Source of the DNA: Cellulophaga fucicola
GTDB taxonomy: Bacteria; Bacteroidota; Bacteroidia; Flavobacteriales; Flavobacteriaceae
Length of the DNA: 64,000 nucleotides
Direction of reading: 5' to 3'
NCBI RefSeq assembly: GCF_900119145.1
Contig: NZ_FPIY01000003.1
Coordinates: 410,299 to 474,298 of the forward strand
Shown here: one piece after another, positions 37,237-46,508 of the stretch
How positions within the stretch are numbered: the stretch's first letter is position 1
How the letters are laid out: every line of letters starts with the position of its first letter
Notes under the pieces: generated by a model
What the model was told of the DNA's origin: nothing
Seen by the model: the letters and a program-made list of their open reading frames with translations, nothing else
Databases searched by the model: none
Made by a program: the position numbers and the translations under genes

Positions 37237-38532
37237 CTATTTAGCTTGCATTAATTCTTCAATTTCATCGGCTTCTATAGGGATGTTAGCCATTAAGTTA
37301 AAAGGCTCTCCTTTTTCTTGTATAACAACGTCATCTTCTAGTCTAATGCCTAAATTTTCGTTAGGAATATAAATACCTGGTTCTACTGTAAAAACCATAT
37401 TGGCCTTCATTGGTGTTTTTAATTCGCCATAATCGTGTGTATTTAAACCTATATGGTGACTAGTGCCGTGCATAAAGTATTTTTTATATGCTGGCCAGTT
37501 CTTATCTTGGTTTTGTATATCTGCTTTATCTAATAAGCCTAAACCTAATAATTCGCTAGTCATTAACTCGCCAACTTCTTTATGGTATTCTGCCCAAAGT
37601 GTACCAGGAACAAGCATTTTTGTAGCATCATTCTTTACGCGTAAAACTGCGTTGTATACTTCTTTTTGTCTTTTAGTGAATTTTCCGCTTACAGGGATAC
37701 TTCTACTTAAGTCACTAGAGTAATTTGCGTATTCTGCAGCAACATCCATAAGAATAACATCGCCATCTTTACATTGTTGGTTGTTTTCTATATAGTGTAA
37801 TACATTTGCATTTGCACCAGAAGCAATAATTGGTGTATAGGCAAAACCTTTAGAGCGGTTACGTACAAACTCGTGCAATAATTCCGCTTCAATTTCGTAT
37901 TCCCAAACGCCAGGCTTTACAAATCCTAGTAGACGTCTAAATCCTTTTTCTGTAATGTTACAGGCCTCTTGCATTAATGCCAACTCTTCAGGTTCTTTTA
38001 CGCCTCTTATGTTTTGCATTATTGTAAAACTCTTTGCCCATTGGTGTGCAGGGTAGTCGGCTTTACATTTTTTAATAAATCGGTCTTCTCTTGTTTCTGT
38101 TTCTACTGCTTGTCTGTAATGTTCATTGGTGTCAAAATAAACAGTTTCTGCCTCTGTCATTACATCAAAGAAAATCTTGTCAAAATCTGTTAACCAGTAT
38201 ACAGTTTCTATTCCAGATACTTCTGTGGCACGTTCTTTTGTAAGTTTTTCGCCTTCCCATACTGCAATATGCTCGTTAGTTTCACGAACAAATAATATTT
38301 CTTTGTGTTTTGGGTCTAATGCATCAGGAAAAAGAACTAAAATAGTTTCTTCTTGGTCTGCACCTGTTAGGTAAAAAATATTTCTATGTTGCTCAAAAGG
38401 CATAGCGCTATCTGCGCCAATTGGATAAATATCATTAGAATTAAAAACAGCAACGCTTTTTGGCTTCATTTGAGCCATAAATTTTTTGCGGTTTTTTACG
38501 AATAATTTAGAATCAATAGGATTGTACTTCAT
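37237..38532 (-). CDS. pepP: Xaa-Pro aminopeptidase (aminopeptidase P, M24B)
   Basis: Removes N-terminal residues followed by proline, using two metal ions in a pita-bread fold. The metal ligands are visible as D263, D274, H359, E384 and E399 (MDVAAEY, SSDLSRS, SHHIGLNTHD, EPGIYIP, RLEDDVV). The N-terminal creatinase-like domain covers residues 1-165 and the protein has the normal length of 431. It is cytosolic (no signal). A minus-strand TAnnTTTG box lies about 70 bases upstream. It is convergent with the OmpA-like gene across a shared terminator. Confidence 0.94.
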   Translation of the reverse strand: MKYNPIDSKLFVKNRKKFMAQMKPKSVAVFNSNDIYPIGADSAMPFEQHRNIFYLTGADQEETILVLFPDALDPKHKEILFVRETNEHIAVWEGEKLTKERATEVSGIETVYWLTDFDKIFFDVMTEAETVYFDTNEHYRQAVETETREDRFIKKCKADYPAHQWAKSFTIMQNIRGVKEPEELALMQEACNITEKGFRRLLGFVKPGVWEYEIEAELLHEFVRNRSKGFAYTPIIASGANANVLHYIENNQQCKDGDVILMDVAAEYANYSSDLSRSIPVSGKFTKRQKEVYNAVLRVKNDATKMLVPGTLWAEYHKEVGELMTSELLGLGLLDKADIQNQDKNWPAYKKYFMHGTSHHIGLNTHDYGELKTPMKANMVFTVEPGIYIPNENLGIRLEDDVVIQEKGEPFNLMANIPIEADEIEELMQAK

Positions 38533-38599
38533 TTCTTAATTTTTCAGTTTGTATTGATGCAGTTTTGGCGGAGTAAGTGCTAAAAACTACAAGTTGTAT

Positions 38600-38607
38600 C
38601 AAAAGTA
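38600..38607 (-). promoter_or_regulatory. Promoter box of pepP
   Basis: TACTTTTG on the minus strand, with a TTG (38631-38629) 21 bases upstream; leader of about 60 bases. Confidence 0.5.
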
Positions 38608-38716
38608 ATGAATATCTATTTTGATGCACAACAAAAAATAGTATTTAGCCTCCTTTTAACGTATTCAATACACCAAGCTAAAACTATCTTTTTCGCGTAT
38701 TATTCAGTTTAAAAAT

Positions 38717-38724
38717 TAATTTTG
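38717..38724 (+). promoter_or_regulatory. TAnnTTTG box upstream of the sortilin-like gene
   Basis: TAATTTTG, 86 bases before the ATG at 38811; no good -33 TTG. Confidence 0.4.
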
Positions 38725-38810
38725 TGATGATAGCCTTTCTTTATAACTTCCGTAGGTGTAAAATACAGATTAAAAAAGAGAACAAAACCTTACAAACTAA
38801 AACCTGAAAA

Positions 38811-41663
38811 ATGAAAAAAATGCTATCTTTTTGCTTTTTGCTAACTACTGCATTAAGCTGGGCGCAACCTGCTTCATCATCCAAAAACGTTGTAGAAAGT
38901 GCACTAAAGCAAAAGAAACAAATGGAAGAAACTTCTATAGTTAAAAACATTGCATTTTCTAATATAGGCCCAACAGTTATGAGTGGCCGTATTGTAGATG
39001 TTGCTGTTAATCCAGACAAACCAACCGAGTTTTATGCAGCTTATGCTTCTGGTGGTTTATGGTATACAAATAATAACGGTACAACTTTTACTCCGGTTAT
39101 GGACCAAGCTAGCACTCAAAATATAGGAGATATTGCAGTAGATTGGAAATCGGGAACAATTTGGGTTGGTACAGGAGAAAATAATTCTTCTAGATCTTCT
39201 TATGCTGGTGTTGGATTATTAAAATCTACAGATAGAGGAGAAACTTGGCAAAATATGGGCTTGGTAGATTCTCATCATATTGGACGTATACTTATTAATC
39301 CAGAAAACCCTAATGAAGTAGTTGTTGGTGCAACCGGACATTTGTATTCTTCAAATGAAGAAAGAGGAATTTATAAAACTACAGATGGTGGTAAAAGTTG
39401 GAACAAAACACTTTTTGTAAATGATGTTACAGGTATTATAGATGTTGCTATGGTGCCAACTAATTTTAATGTGCAATATGCTGCTGCTTGGGAGAAAGAC
39501 CGTAAAGCTTGGAATTTTTCTGGTAACGGATCTAACTCTGCAATATATAAAAGTACTGATGGTGGTAGTAGCTGGACAAAAATATCGACTAAAGAAAGTG
39601 GATTTCCAATTGGAGAAGGTGTTGGGAGAATTGGTTTAGCTGTGTTTGATGAAAATACTGTTTATGCAGTACATGATAGTCAGTTTAGAAGACCTGAAGA
39701 AACTAAAAAAGAAAAAAAGTCTGATGATTTAGTGAAAAACGATTTTAAGACAATGTCTACTAAAGAGTTTTTAGCGTTATCAGATTCTAAATTAAATGCA
39801 TTTTTAAAGACGAACGGATTTCATGAAAAGCATAGGGCACCAAATGTAAAGCAAATGGTACGTGTTGGTACGGTTAAACCAGTAGACATTGCTAAGTTTT
39901 TAGAAGATGCTAACTCTATGTTGTTTGATACTCCAGTTATTGGAGCAGAGGTTTTTAGAAGTGATGACGCTGGTAAAACGTGGAAAAAGACAAATGAAGA
40001 GCATATAGATAATTTGTTCTATAGCTACGGATATTATTTTGCTCAAATTAGAATTCATCCTAAAAATAAAGACGAGATTTATTTAGCAGGTGTTCCGTTA
40101 ATTAAGTCTAATGATGGTGGTAAAACTTTTGAAAATATAGATGGTCCAAACGTACACTCGGATCATCATGCATTATGGATTAATCCGGACCTTAAAGGCC
40201 ACTTAATTAATGGTAATGATGGTGGAATTAACATTTCTTACGATGATGGCAAAAGCTGGATTAAAAATAACTCTCCTGCTGTAGGTCAGTTTTACGCAAT
40301 AAATGTAGATAATGAAAAACCATACAATGTATACGGTGGTTTGCAAGATAACGGGGTTTGGGTTGGTGCAAATAATGCTAGAGAAAGCAGTAGATGGCAA
40401 CAAACAGGTCAGTACCCTTGGAAGAGTTTAATGGGGGGTGATGGTATGCAAATACAAATAGATAGCAGAAATTCTAATGTTTTGTATACGGGTTTTCAGT
40501 TTGGAAACTATTTTAGAATTGATAGAGAAAAGAACAGTCAGAAATACATTCAGCCAAAGCACGACTTGGGAGAGAGTCCATATCGTTTTAACTGGCAAAC
40601 ACCAATTTTGCTATCTTCTCACAACCAAGATATTTTATATTTAGGCGGAAATAAATTGCACAGATCCTTAAATCAAGGTGATGCTTGGGAAACTATTTCG
40701 GGCGATTTAACAAACGGTGGTAAAAAAGGAAATGTTGCCTACGGTACATTAACTACGGTGTCTGAGTCTCCTTTTAAATTTGGATTGATATATACGGGTA
40801 GTGATGATGGTGCAATACAAATTACTAAAAACGGTGGAGGTTCTTGGGAAAAAATAAGCGATAATCTTAAGAATGAAGAACTTTGGGTAACTAGGGTAGC
40901 TGCGTCTAAGCATAAACAAGAGCGAGTGTATGTTACTTTAAACGGATACCGTTGGGATAACTATACACCTTATGTTTATATGAGTAATGATTATGGAAAA
41001 AGTTGGAAGAATATAGGGGAGACAATTCCTGCATCTCCAGTAAATGTAATTTTAGAAGACCCTGAAAACGAAAACTTATTGTTTGTTGGTACAGATAATG
41101 GTTTGTATGTATCTTTTAATATGGGAGAATCTTGGGAGCTTTTTACAAACGGAATGCCTGCGGTAGCAGTGCATGATTTGGTGATACAACCAACGGCTAA
41201 AGATTTATTAGTTGGCACACACGGACGTAGTGTATACAAAACCAATATTAGTAAGTTACAAGAAATGACTTCCTCTACATTGGCTAAAAAATTACACTTA
41301 TTTAAAGCTGATGATATAAGACATTCTAGTAGATGGGGTAATGCGCCTTCTACAAGATTTAGACCTAACACACCAGGAATAGACGTTAATTTTTATGCTG
41401 CTAAAGAGGGTAGTTTTATGGCTAAAATTTTAACAATGAATAATACAGAAGTTAGTGCTGTTACTGTAGATGCAACAAAAGGTTTTAACGTGCTTTCTTA
41501 TGATGTGGCTTTTTCTAAATCAGGAAAATCTAATTATTTAAAAAAGAATAAAGTTGCGTTAACACAGGCAAAAGATGGTAAAACATATTTGCCAAAAGGA
41601 AAGTATAAAATAGAGTTATCTGGAAATGCAGCTACAGATAGCACAACATTTGAAATAAAATAA
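38811..41663 (+). CDS. Exported sortilin/BNR-repeat beta-propeller protein
   Basis: A 950-residue secreted or periplasmic protein with a signal peptide (to about residue 19, LSWAQ) and a 10-bladed VPS10-type propeller made of Asp-box repeats such as STDRGETWQNM, TTDGGKSWNK, STDGGSSWTK, SDDAGKTWKK and SNDYGKSWKN. A C-terminal domain of about 130 residues without propeller repeats follows. Proteins of this type are often labelled glycosyl hydrolase, but I see no catalytic residues of a known hydrolase. An insertion near 285-360 (ETKKEKKSDDLVKNDF region) interrupts the blades. It is monocistronic. Confidence 0.85.
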   Translation: MKKMLSFCFLLTTALSWAQPASSSKNVVESALKQKKQMEETSIVKNIAFSNIGPTVMSGRIVDVAVNPDKPTEFYAAYASGGLWYTNNNGTTFTPVMDQASTQNIGDIAVDWKSGTIWVGTGENNSSRSSYAGVGLLKSTDRGETWQNMGLVDSHHIGRILINPENPNEVVVGATGHLYSSNEERGIYKTTDGGKSWNKTLFVNDVTGIIDVAMVPTNFNVQYAAAWEKDRKAWNFSGNGSNSAIYKSTDGGSSWTKISTKESGFPIGEGVGRIGLAVFDENTVYAVHDSQFRRPEETKKEKKSDDLVKNDFKTMSTKEFLALSDSKLNAFLKTNGFHEKHRAPNVKQMVRVGTVKPVDIAKFLEDANSMLFDTPVIGAEVFRSDDAGKTWKKTNEEHIDNLFYSYGYYFAQIRIHPKNKDEIYLAGVPLIKSNDGGKTFENIDGPNVHSDHHALWINPDLKGHLINGNDGGINISYDDGKSWIKNNSPAVGQFYAINVDNEKPYNVYGGLQDNGVWVGANNARESSRWQQTGQYPWKSLMGGDGMQIQIDSRNSNVLYTGFQFGNYFRIDREKNSQKYIQPKHDLGESPYRFNWQTPILLSSHNQDILYLGGNKLHRSLNQGDAWETISGDLTNGGKKGNVAYGTLTTVSESPFKFGLIYTGSDDGAIQITKNGGGSWEKISDNLKNEELWVTRVAASKHKQERVYVTLNGYRWDNYTPYVYMSNDYGKSWKNIGETIPASPVNVILEDPENENLLFVGTDNGLYVSFNMGESWELFTNGMPAVAVHDLVIQPTAKDLLVGTHGRSVYKTNISKLQEMTSSTLAKKLHLFKADDIRHSSRWGNAPSTRFRPNTPGIDVNFYAAKEGSFMAKILTMNNTEVSAVTVDATKGFNVLSYDVAFSKSGKSNYLKKNKVALTQAKDGKTYLPKGKYKIELSGNAATDSTTFEIK

Positions 41664-41684
41664 AATACCAAACAGTTTTTTTTC

Positions 41685-41718
41685 AAGGGTCAGAACATTT
41701 GTTCTGACCCTTTTTTTT
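41685..41718 (+). terminator. Terminator after the sortilin-like gene
   Basis: AAGGGTCAGAAC (41685-41696) with GTTCTGACCCTT (41701-41712), 4-base loop, T-run after it. Confidence 0.9.
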
Positions 41719-41763
41719 AATGTTAAAATAATAGAACGTATAGTTTGTGGTTTTTTAAAGTCT

Positions 41764-41771
41764 TAATTTTG
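41764..41771 (+). promoter_or_regulatory. Promoter box of the small outer membrane protein gene
   Basis: TAATTTTG, with TTG at 41745-41747 (16-base spacer), 37 bases before the ATG at 41809. Confidence 0.5.
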
Positions 41772-41808
41772 CAGTTCTTTATTTTTATTAATTTTTTTAT
41801 TTAGTTAA

Positions 41809-42651
41809 ATGCGTATATTTTTTTCGCTATTCTTTTTATTAAGTGTAGTTGGGGTTGGTTTTGGTCAAGAGACTATAAATAGTAATTTAAGTTCTAAAAA
41901 AGGAAAACTTTATTTTTATTGGGGATGGAATAAGGCAAACTATTCGTCATCGGATATAGAATTTAAAGGAGATGATCATAATTTTACATTAAAAAATGTA
42001 AAGGCTAGAGATACGGATTTAGAATGGAAAATTGGTAAACACCTTAATCCAAGTAGGTTAACCATTCCTCAGTTTAACTTTAGGGTAGGGTATTTTTTAG
42101 ATGATAATTGGGATATTTCTATTGGTACTGACCATATGAAATATGTTGTAAATAATTTGCAGACAGTAAAAATATCTGGTTATATAGAGAATACAGGTAC
42201 GGCATATGATGGTGTTTACGATAATGATAATATTGTTATTGACGGTGATAGTTTTTTAAGTTTTGAACACACAGATGGTTTAAATTATGTAAATGTTGCT
42301 TTAAGGAGAAACGACCGTATAGCAAAGTTAGGAAGTAGTGTAGATTTTAATCTTTTAGCAGGTGTTAATGCAGGTGTTGTAATTCCTAAAACAAACTCTA
42401 ATTTTTTAAATAGAGGTAGAAACGATGAGTTTCATTTGTCTGGCTATGGAGTTGGTGCAACGGGAGGTTTAAATGTTACCTTTTTCGATGTGTTTTTTAT
42501 TCAATCGGAACTAAAAGGTGGTTATATAAATTTGCCTAGTATTACTACTACACCAAATGATTCTGATAGAGGTAAACAAAGCTTTGCTTTTTCTCAATGG
42601 AATATTGTTTTTGGGGGTTATATTAATTTAAATAAAAAAAGTAAAAAGTAA
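41809..42651 (+). CDS. Small outer membrane beta-barrel protein of unknown function
   Basis: A 280-residue protein with a signal peptide ending at about residue 19 (VGFGQ) and alternating strands throughout (KLYFYWGWNKANY, FNFRVGYFLDDNWDISIGTD, LNYVNVALRRNDRIAKLG, NIVFGGYINL), consistent with an 8- to 10-stranded barrel. No specific family is recognised. It is convergent with the cytochrome c peroxidase gene, whose stop lies 14 bases beyond. Transport or adhesion functions cannot be inferred. Confidence 0.75.
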   Translation: MRIFFSLFFLLSVVGVGFGQETINSNLSSKKGKLYFYWGWNKANYSSSDIEFKGDDHNFTLKNVKARDTDLEWKIGKHLNPSRLTIPQFNFRVGYFLDDNWDISIGTDHMKYVVNNLQTVKISGYIENTGTAYDGVYDNDNIVIDGDSFLSFEHTDGLNYVNVALRRNDRIAKLGSSVDFNLLAGVNAGVVIPKTNSNFLNRGRNDEFHLSGYGVGATGGLNVTFFDVFFIQSELKGGYINLPSITTTPNDSDRGKQSFAFSQWNIVFGGYINLNKKSKK

Positions 42652-42665
42652 TAATACTTTTTACT

Positions 42666-44489
42666 TTAGTTTATAGAAACAGCAGTATCTGTTAATGTGT
42701 GCATAAAGGCAACTAGCTCTTTTTGTTCTTTCTCTGTTAGGTTTAACTCATCAAAAGGTAATGTTTGGTGTTCAAGGTTAAAACCTAGTCCTGCACCGCC
42801 GCCTAAATTATAAAAGTTTATAACTTCCTCTAGAGTGTTGTAAATTCCGTTGTGCATATACGGACCGGTAGAATCAATATTCCTTATTGTTGGTGTTTTA
42901 AACATTTTGTCGTGTATACTTTCTTTAAATACCCAGTAAAAACCTCTGTCGGTATCTATTTCTTTGTTTTTACTATTTTTTGGAACTCCTATTACTTCTT
43001 TTTCGGTTTCGTTAAAATAAGGCGGTACAGTGCCGTTTGTAAGCGGAATAAAATGGCATGTAGCACATAATGCTTTTCCCATAAATAAATTGAAACCATT
43101 TTTTTCTTCAGTAGTAAAACTGTTAGTTTCTCCACGCATATCTTTATCAAACTTAGAGTTGAAACCATTTAAAGTAGAAACGTAGACGGAAATAGCTCTA
43201 ACGGTTTCTTTGTTGCTTTTTGGTATGGTTCCAAACACTTTTTTAAACTGTGTTATATAGGCGGTGTCTTTTAATATGTTTCCAGAGAAACGATGTACAT
43301 CTGTGTTAAACTCTTTGTCGTTTTTAAAAACAGCACTTATTTGGTTTTCTATGGTATTGGCTCTTCCGTCCCAGAAAAAAGCTTTTTGATAGATACTATT
43401 TAATAGCGTAGGTGTGTTTCTTTGTTGTAGGTTGTTTTTATTGTCTTTACTTAAGGCTAAGCCATCTGTATATCCTTTACCAGGTAAGTGGCAAGTAGCG
43501 CAAGACATAGTGCCTGTTTCCGATAGTTTTTCATCAAAGAATAGTTTTTCTCCTAGTGCAATTTTTTCTTTAGACGGATTTCTATCATTTACATCTAAAA
43601 AGTAATTTACATTAAAACTGTCTTCTTCAAAAAAAGTAGGTGCGTCAAAATTATACGGAAATGCATTTGTTTTACCATCCCATAAACCACTTATTTGTCT
43701 AATTTTAACCCAGTTTCTTGTAATTGGGTTAAGGTATTCTCTAATAAAGGTGTACCTATCAAAAGTATTAAAACCTGAATCTTTGTTAATAAAGGCTATG
43801 GCATTTTTTATGTTTTTAGTAAATTTTAGATCTAAATTATTGTCCTCTTGTGTAATTAATGGTTGTATAGATAGTTTGTAAACGGTGTGTAGACTTTCTA
43901 ATGAAATTGCTGTTTCAGCAATGCTTTTTCCTGTTGCTGGAGTGTCAAAACCTACTAATGCTAAGCTGGTAATACGCATTAATTGCTGGTGTGTACCAAT
44001 AAAAAATCTTTTTGGGTTAAGTTTTTTTTCTTTAATATTTACTTTAAGGTTTGTTAAAAACCCTTTTTGGTAATACAGCTCCCTTAAGTAATCTTTTTGT
44101 GTTGCTCCTTCTGTAAATAGGGTTTCTTCTAACTTTTGCAGACCAATTGGCGCAACAACTCTTCCGCTATCGTCATTGTAAATTGGCAAGGCTGGTCCGT
44201 TTGCTCTGTGTGTTACTGCCGAATTTAGTACCCCTGCATAAGGTTCTGCCTTTTTAAATGCTGCTCTAAGTTTAAAGAATAATGGTTTAGCTGCTGAGTC
44301 TTCAATTTTTAAAAGTGCTAAAGAGTCTACCAAGTTAGTTGCTGTTGTAATATGTTCAAGGTAATAATCTTGAGCAAGTTTCCATTTAACATTGTCCTTG
44401 GTGATTGTTTTTTTGTAATTCTCCTTCTCCTTACAAGCACTTGCTAGTAATAATAATACAGCTAAAACTCTTAAACTTTTTTTAAGCAT
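42666..44489 (-). CDS. Diheme cytochrome c peroxidase (MauG/CCP type) with N-terminal imelysin-like domain, lipoprotein
   Basis: A 607-residue envelope enzyme. The signal peptide ends in a lipobox (LLASAC). Residues about 30-225 are helical with AAFKKAEPYAGVLN and GLQKLEETLF, which resemble the imelysin-type module, though the His of its GxHxxE motif is replaced. From about 300 the CCP domain has two haem-binding motifs, CATCH at 330-334 and CATCH at 475-479, with KGYTDG after the first. It should reduce peroxide or oxidise a substrate using c-type haems. The ATG at 44489 gives a proper signal peptide. A hairpin separates it from the upstream PhoX-like gene, so it may be partly co-transcribed with it. 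Confidence 0.85.
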   Translation of the reverse strand: MLKKSLRVLAVLLLLASACKEKENYKKTITKDNVKWKLAQDYYLEHITTATNLVDSLALLKIEDSAAKPLFFKLRAAFKKAEPYAGVLNSAVTHRANGPALPIYNDDSGRVVAPIGLQKLEETLFTEGATQKDYLRELYYQKGFLTNLKVNIKEKKLNPKRFFIGTHQQLMRITSLALVGFDTPATGKSIAETAISLESLHTVYKLSIQPLITQEDNNLDLKFTKNIKNAIAFINKDSGFNTFDRYTFIREYLNPITRNWVKIRQISGLWDGKTNAFPYNFDAPTFFEEDSFNVNYFLDVNDRNPSKEKIALGEKLFFDEKLSETGTMSCATCHLPGKGYTDGLALSKDNKNNLQQRNTPTLLNSIYQKAFFWDGRANTIENQISAVFKNDKEFNTDVHRFSGNILKDTAYITQFKKVFGTIPKSNKETVRAISVYVSTLNGFNSKFDKDMRGETNSFTTEEKNGFNLFMGKALCATCHFIPLTNGTVPPYFNETEKEVIGVPKNSKNKEIDTDRGFYWVFKESIHDKMFKTPTIRNIDSTGPYMHNGIYNTLEEVINFYNLGGGAGLGFNLEHQTLPFDELNLTEKEQKELVAFMHTLTDTAVSIN

Positions 44490-44510
44490 TTTGTTATGTA
44501 GATTTATATT

Positions 44511-44540
44511 AAAAAGTCCCTGTAACACTTGCTACAGGGA
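44511..44540 (-). terminator. Hairpin between the PhoX-like and peroxidase genes
   Basis: TCCCTGTA (44517-44524) with TACAGGGA (44533-44540), 8-base loop; on the minus strand it is followed by a short T-run. Probably a terminator or attenuator for the PhoX-like gene. Confidence 0.6.
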
Positions 44541-44567
44541 TCTTTTTTATAAAAAGTATATTGTTGT

Positions 44568-46142
44568 TTATCTAGGTAAACCTCTAAGTATTACAATTTG
44601 CGAACCTTCTAGGTATGGCATATTTCCTAGCCATGGATGTTGTAGAGACTGTGTACCGCCGTCTACACCTGCAAATTCATCACTTTCCCAATAGTGAGGT
44701 TGTAGCGCTAGCATAAAAGTACCTGGCTCACCAACCTTATCAGAAATATCTATTAATGAACCAAACTCGCCACTTATACCAGTAGATTTATCTTTTGCTA
44801 AATCGTTTCTAACAACTAACTCCATTACTTTTTTAGAGTTATTACCGTTTAAATCTGCTTGGTAAATATAAGCTGAGTGTCCTCTAGAGAAAGAGTTAGG
44901 GTCTTCTTGTATGTATACGTAGTTTTCTGTAACACATAAGTTGTCTGGACTTTGTAATTCGGCTAGATTACCATCCATATTGTTGGTGTCTGTATTACCA
45001 CTAACAATCTGTGTTAATTTACCTTCTAATGGGTTTGTAGCATCTAATTCTAATTTATAAACTGTTCCCCAGTCGTTATAAGTTCCTCTTCCTGGACCAC
45101 GACCCGTTACAGCAAAAAATACATTTCTTCCGTTTGCATCACTACCTTTTTGGTAGTCTACATCTTCAACACGCATAAATTGTGATGCTAATACATCATT
45201 ACATGCTGTTTCCATTTCTTCGACTGTAAGGCTAGCTCCGTCAACAATCTCTACAAACTCTATGTCGTATGTTTTCTGAAAATCTAAGTTTCCTTCATCA
45301 TACTGCATATCTGTAGCAGCAGTTTGTACACCATCTGCACCGTCAGAAATTTGCTTTAAACGTAATACGTATATTTTTCCACCAGTTAAGTCTGCATCAC
45401 CAGCAGTAGAATGATACATAATAACTTGTCCTTCAGAACCAGAAGAATCATCATCTCCACCAACTATAACTGTTTGTCCTGCATATGCGCCTTGTGGTAG
45501 TGGTGTTGCATTTTCCCAGGCAAATTCCCCTAATGCATCTAATCCAAAATCTGCAGTAGGTGTTGGTGTTTCAACTAATGGGTCTATTGCTTTTACATCA
45601 TAATTAAAAGCTTCAGAGGCAGATAAGAATAAATCTTTGGATCCACCGTGAATTTCTTTTTCCCACATAGTACCAGAACACTGGCGTGCAAAATCTGCAA
45701 CACTAGAGTTTAAAAGGTAAGTTGCATCTGTTATGTTAAAGTTTTTGTCTAGTGATAGTCTAGCAACAGCAAAATGATCTTCAAAGTTTACAACATACTC
45801 GTAACCTTCTCCGTTTTTTAATAATCCAGCACCATCTGCACCACCGCCAATTCTAAAATCCGAACCATTAAAGTTTAATACATCGCTAGAGCTAACTAAA
45901 GAAAAAGCTTCTACAAAGTTAAACTGTGGATCCATTGCAACTAACGGTTTAAGGTTAGACTTATCTTCAAACATTGTTAGTTCTGGAGTGTAGTCTTCAC
46001 CATCTTTTCCGTCTTGACCATTAATTCCGTCAATACCGTCAATTCCTTTTGTGCCATCCATACCATCTTCTGGATCACAACTAATAATACTTGCTCCCAT
46101 TAAAGAGAATACAAATGCTTTACGTATTAATTTTTTGTACAT
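44568..46142 (-). CDS. PhoX-like (DUF839) lipoprotein with N-terminal collagen-like repeats
   Basis: A 524-residue lipoprotein (lipobox ending in C22). Immediately after the lipid anchor are eight Gly-X-Y triplets rich in Asp (GMDGTKGID... to GKDGED, about residues 27-50), a spacer like those that hold surface proteins off the membrane. The remaining propeller-like body contains the LQSPDNLCV segment typical of PhoX/DUF839 proteins, plus NVFFAVTGRGPGRG. Alkaline phosphatase activity is possible but the metal-binding residues are not fully confirmed from sequence alone. A minus-strand TAnnTTTG box precedes it. It pairs with the peroxidase gene downstream. Confidence 0.7.
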   Translation of the reverse strand: MYKKLIRKAFVFSLMGASIISCDPEDGMDGTKGIDGIDGINGQDGKDGEDYTPELTMFEDKSNLKPLVAMDPQFNFVEAFSLVSSSDVLNFNGSDFRIGGGADGAGLLKNGEGYEYVVNFEDHFAVARLSLDKNFNITDATYLLNSSVADFARQCSGTMWEKEIHGGSKDLFLSASEAFNYDVKAIDPLVETPTPTADFGLDALGEFAWENATPLPQGAYAGQTVIVGGDDDSSGSEGQVIMYHSTAGDADLTGGKIYVLRLKQISDGADGVQTAATDMQYDEGNLDFQKTYDIEFVEIVDGASLTVEEMETACNDVLASQFMRVEDVDYQKGSDANGRNVFFAVTGRGPGRGTYNDWGTVYKLELDATNPLEGKLTQIVSGNTDTNNMDGNLAELQSPDNLCVTENYVYIQEDPNSFSRGHSAYIYQADLNGNNSKKVMELVVRNDLAKDKSTGISGEFGSLIDISDKVGEPGTFMLALQPHYWESDEFAGVDGGTQSLQHPWLGNMPYLEGSQIVILRGLPR

Positions 46143-46175
46143 TTTCTTAGTGTTGTTGGTTATTATTTCTCGGGA

Positions 46176-46183
46176 CAAAAATA
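46176..46183 (-). promoter_or_regulatory. Promoter box of the PhoX-like gene
   Basis: TATTTTTG on the minus strand, 33 bases before the start at 46142; no -33 TTG recognised. Confidence 0.4.
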
Positions 46184-46309
46184 TCATCCAACATTGCTAA
46201 GCCTGTTAATACATTATAGTCTTTATATTAAGTTAATTTTGTCTTTATGTTACTACTTTAAGAGAAGGTTAATAATTGTAATTATTCTTAATAGGAATAA
46301 CTACTAAAA

Positions 46310-46327
46310 AGACCAGTTGGTTTGTTT
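46310..46327. promoter_or_regulatory. Candidate TetR operator
   Basis: AGACCAGTTGGTTTGTTT; its reverse complement AAACAAACCAACTGGTCT shares most positions with the tetR-proximal site (CAACAAACTAACCAGTCT), including the flanking TTTTT. Confidence 0.4.
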
Positions 46328-46431
46328 TTTAAAGTTGATGTTTTCCTTCTTTATTGCAGATGGGAGTTTACTTTTTTCTTTTTTTCGATGAAATGCACTT
46401 TTTGTTCATTTTTGAAGAGAATAGAACGCAA

Positions 46432-46449
46432 AAACAAACCACTCAGTTT
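46432..46449. promoter_or_regulatory. Candidate TetR operator
   Basis: AAACAAACCACTCAGTTT agrees at 15 of 18 positions with the tetR-distal palindrome (as AAACAAACTAGTTAGTTT). Confidence 0.4.
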
Positions 46450-46508
46450 GTAAAAACTAAATTATATTTTAAAGATTTGGAACTTATAAAGTGAAGAATT
46501 GGTCTTAA

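Larger units (their letters stand above)
46143..46508. other. Gene-free regulatory region upstream of the PhoX-like gene
   Basis: A 366-base AT-rich stretch. It holds the TAnnTTTG box for the PhoX-like gene and two TetR operator candidates 122 bases apart (centre to centre). No ORF longer than about 15 codons is convincing. Part of it (46315-46350 and 46420-46455) resembles the region upstream of the patatin-like gene. Confidence 0.6.
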
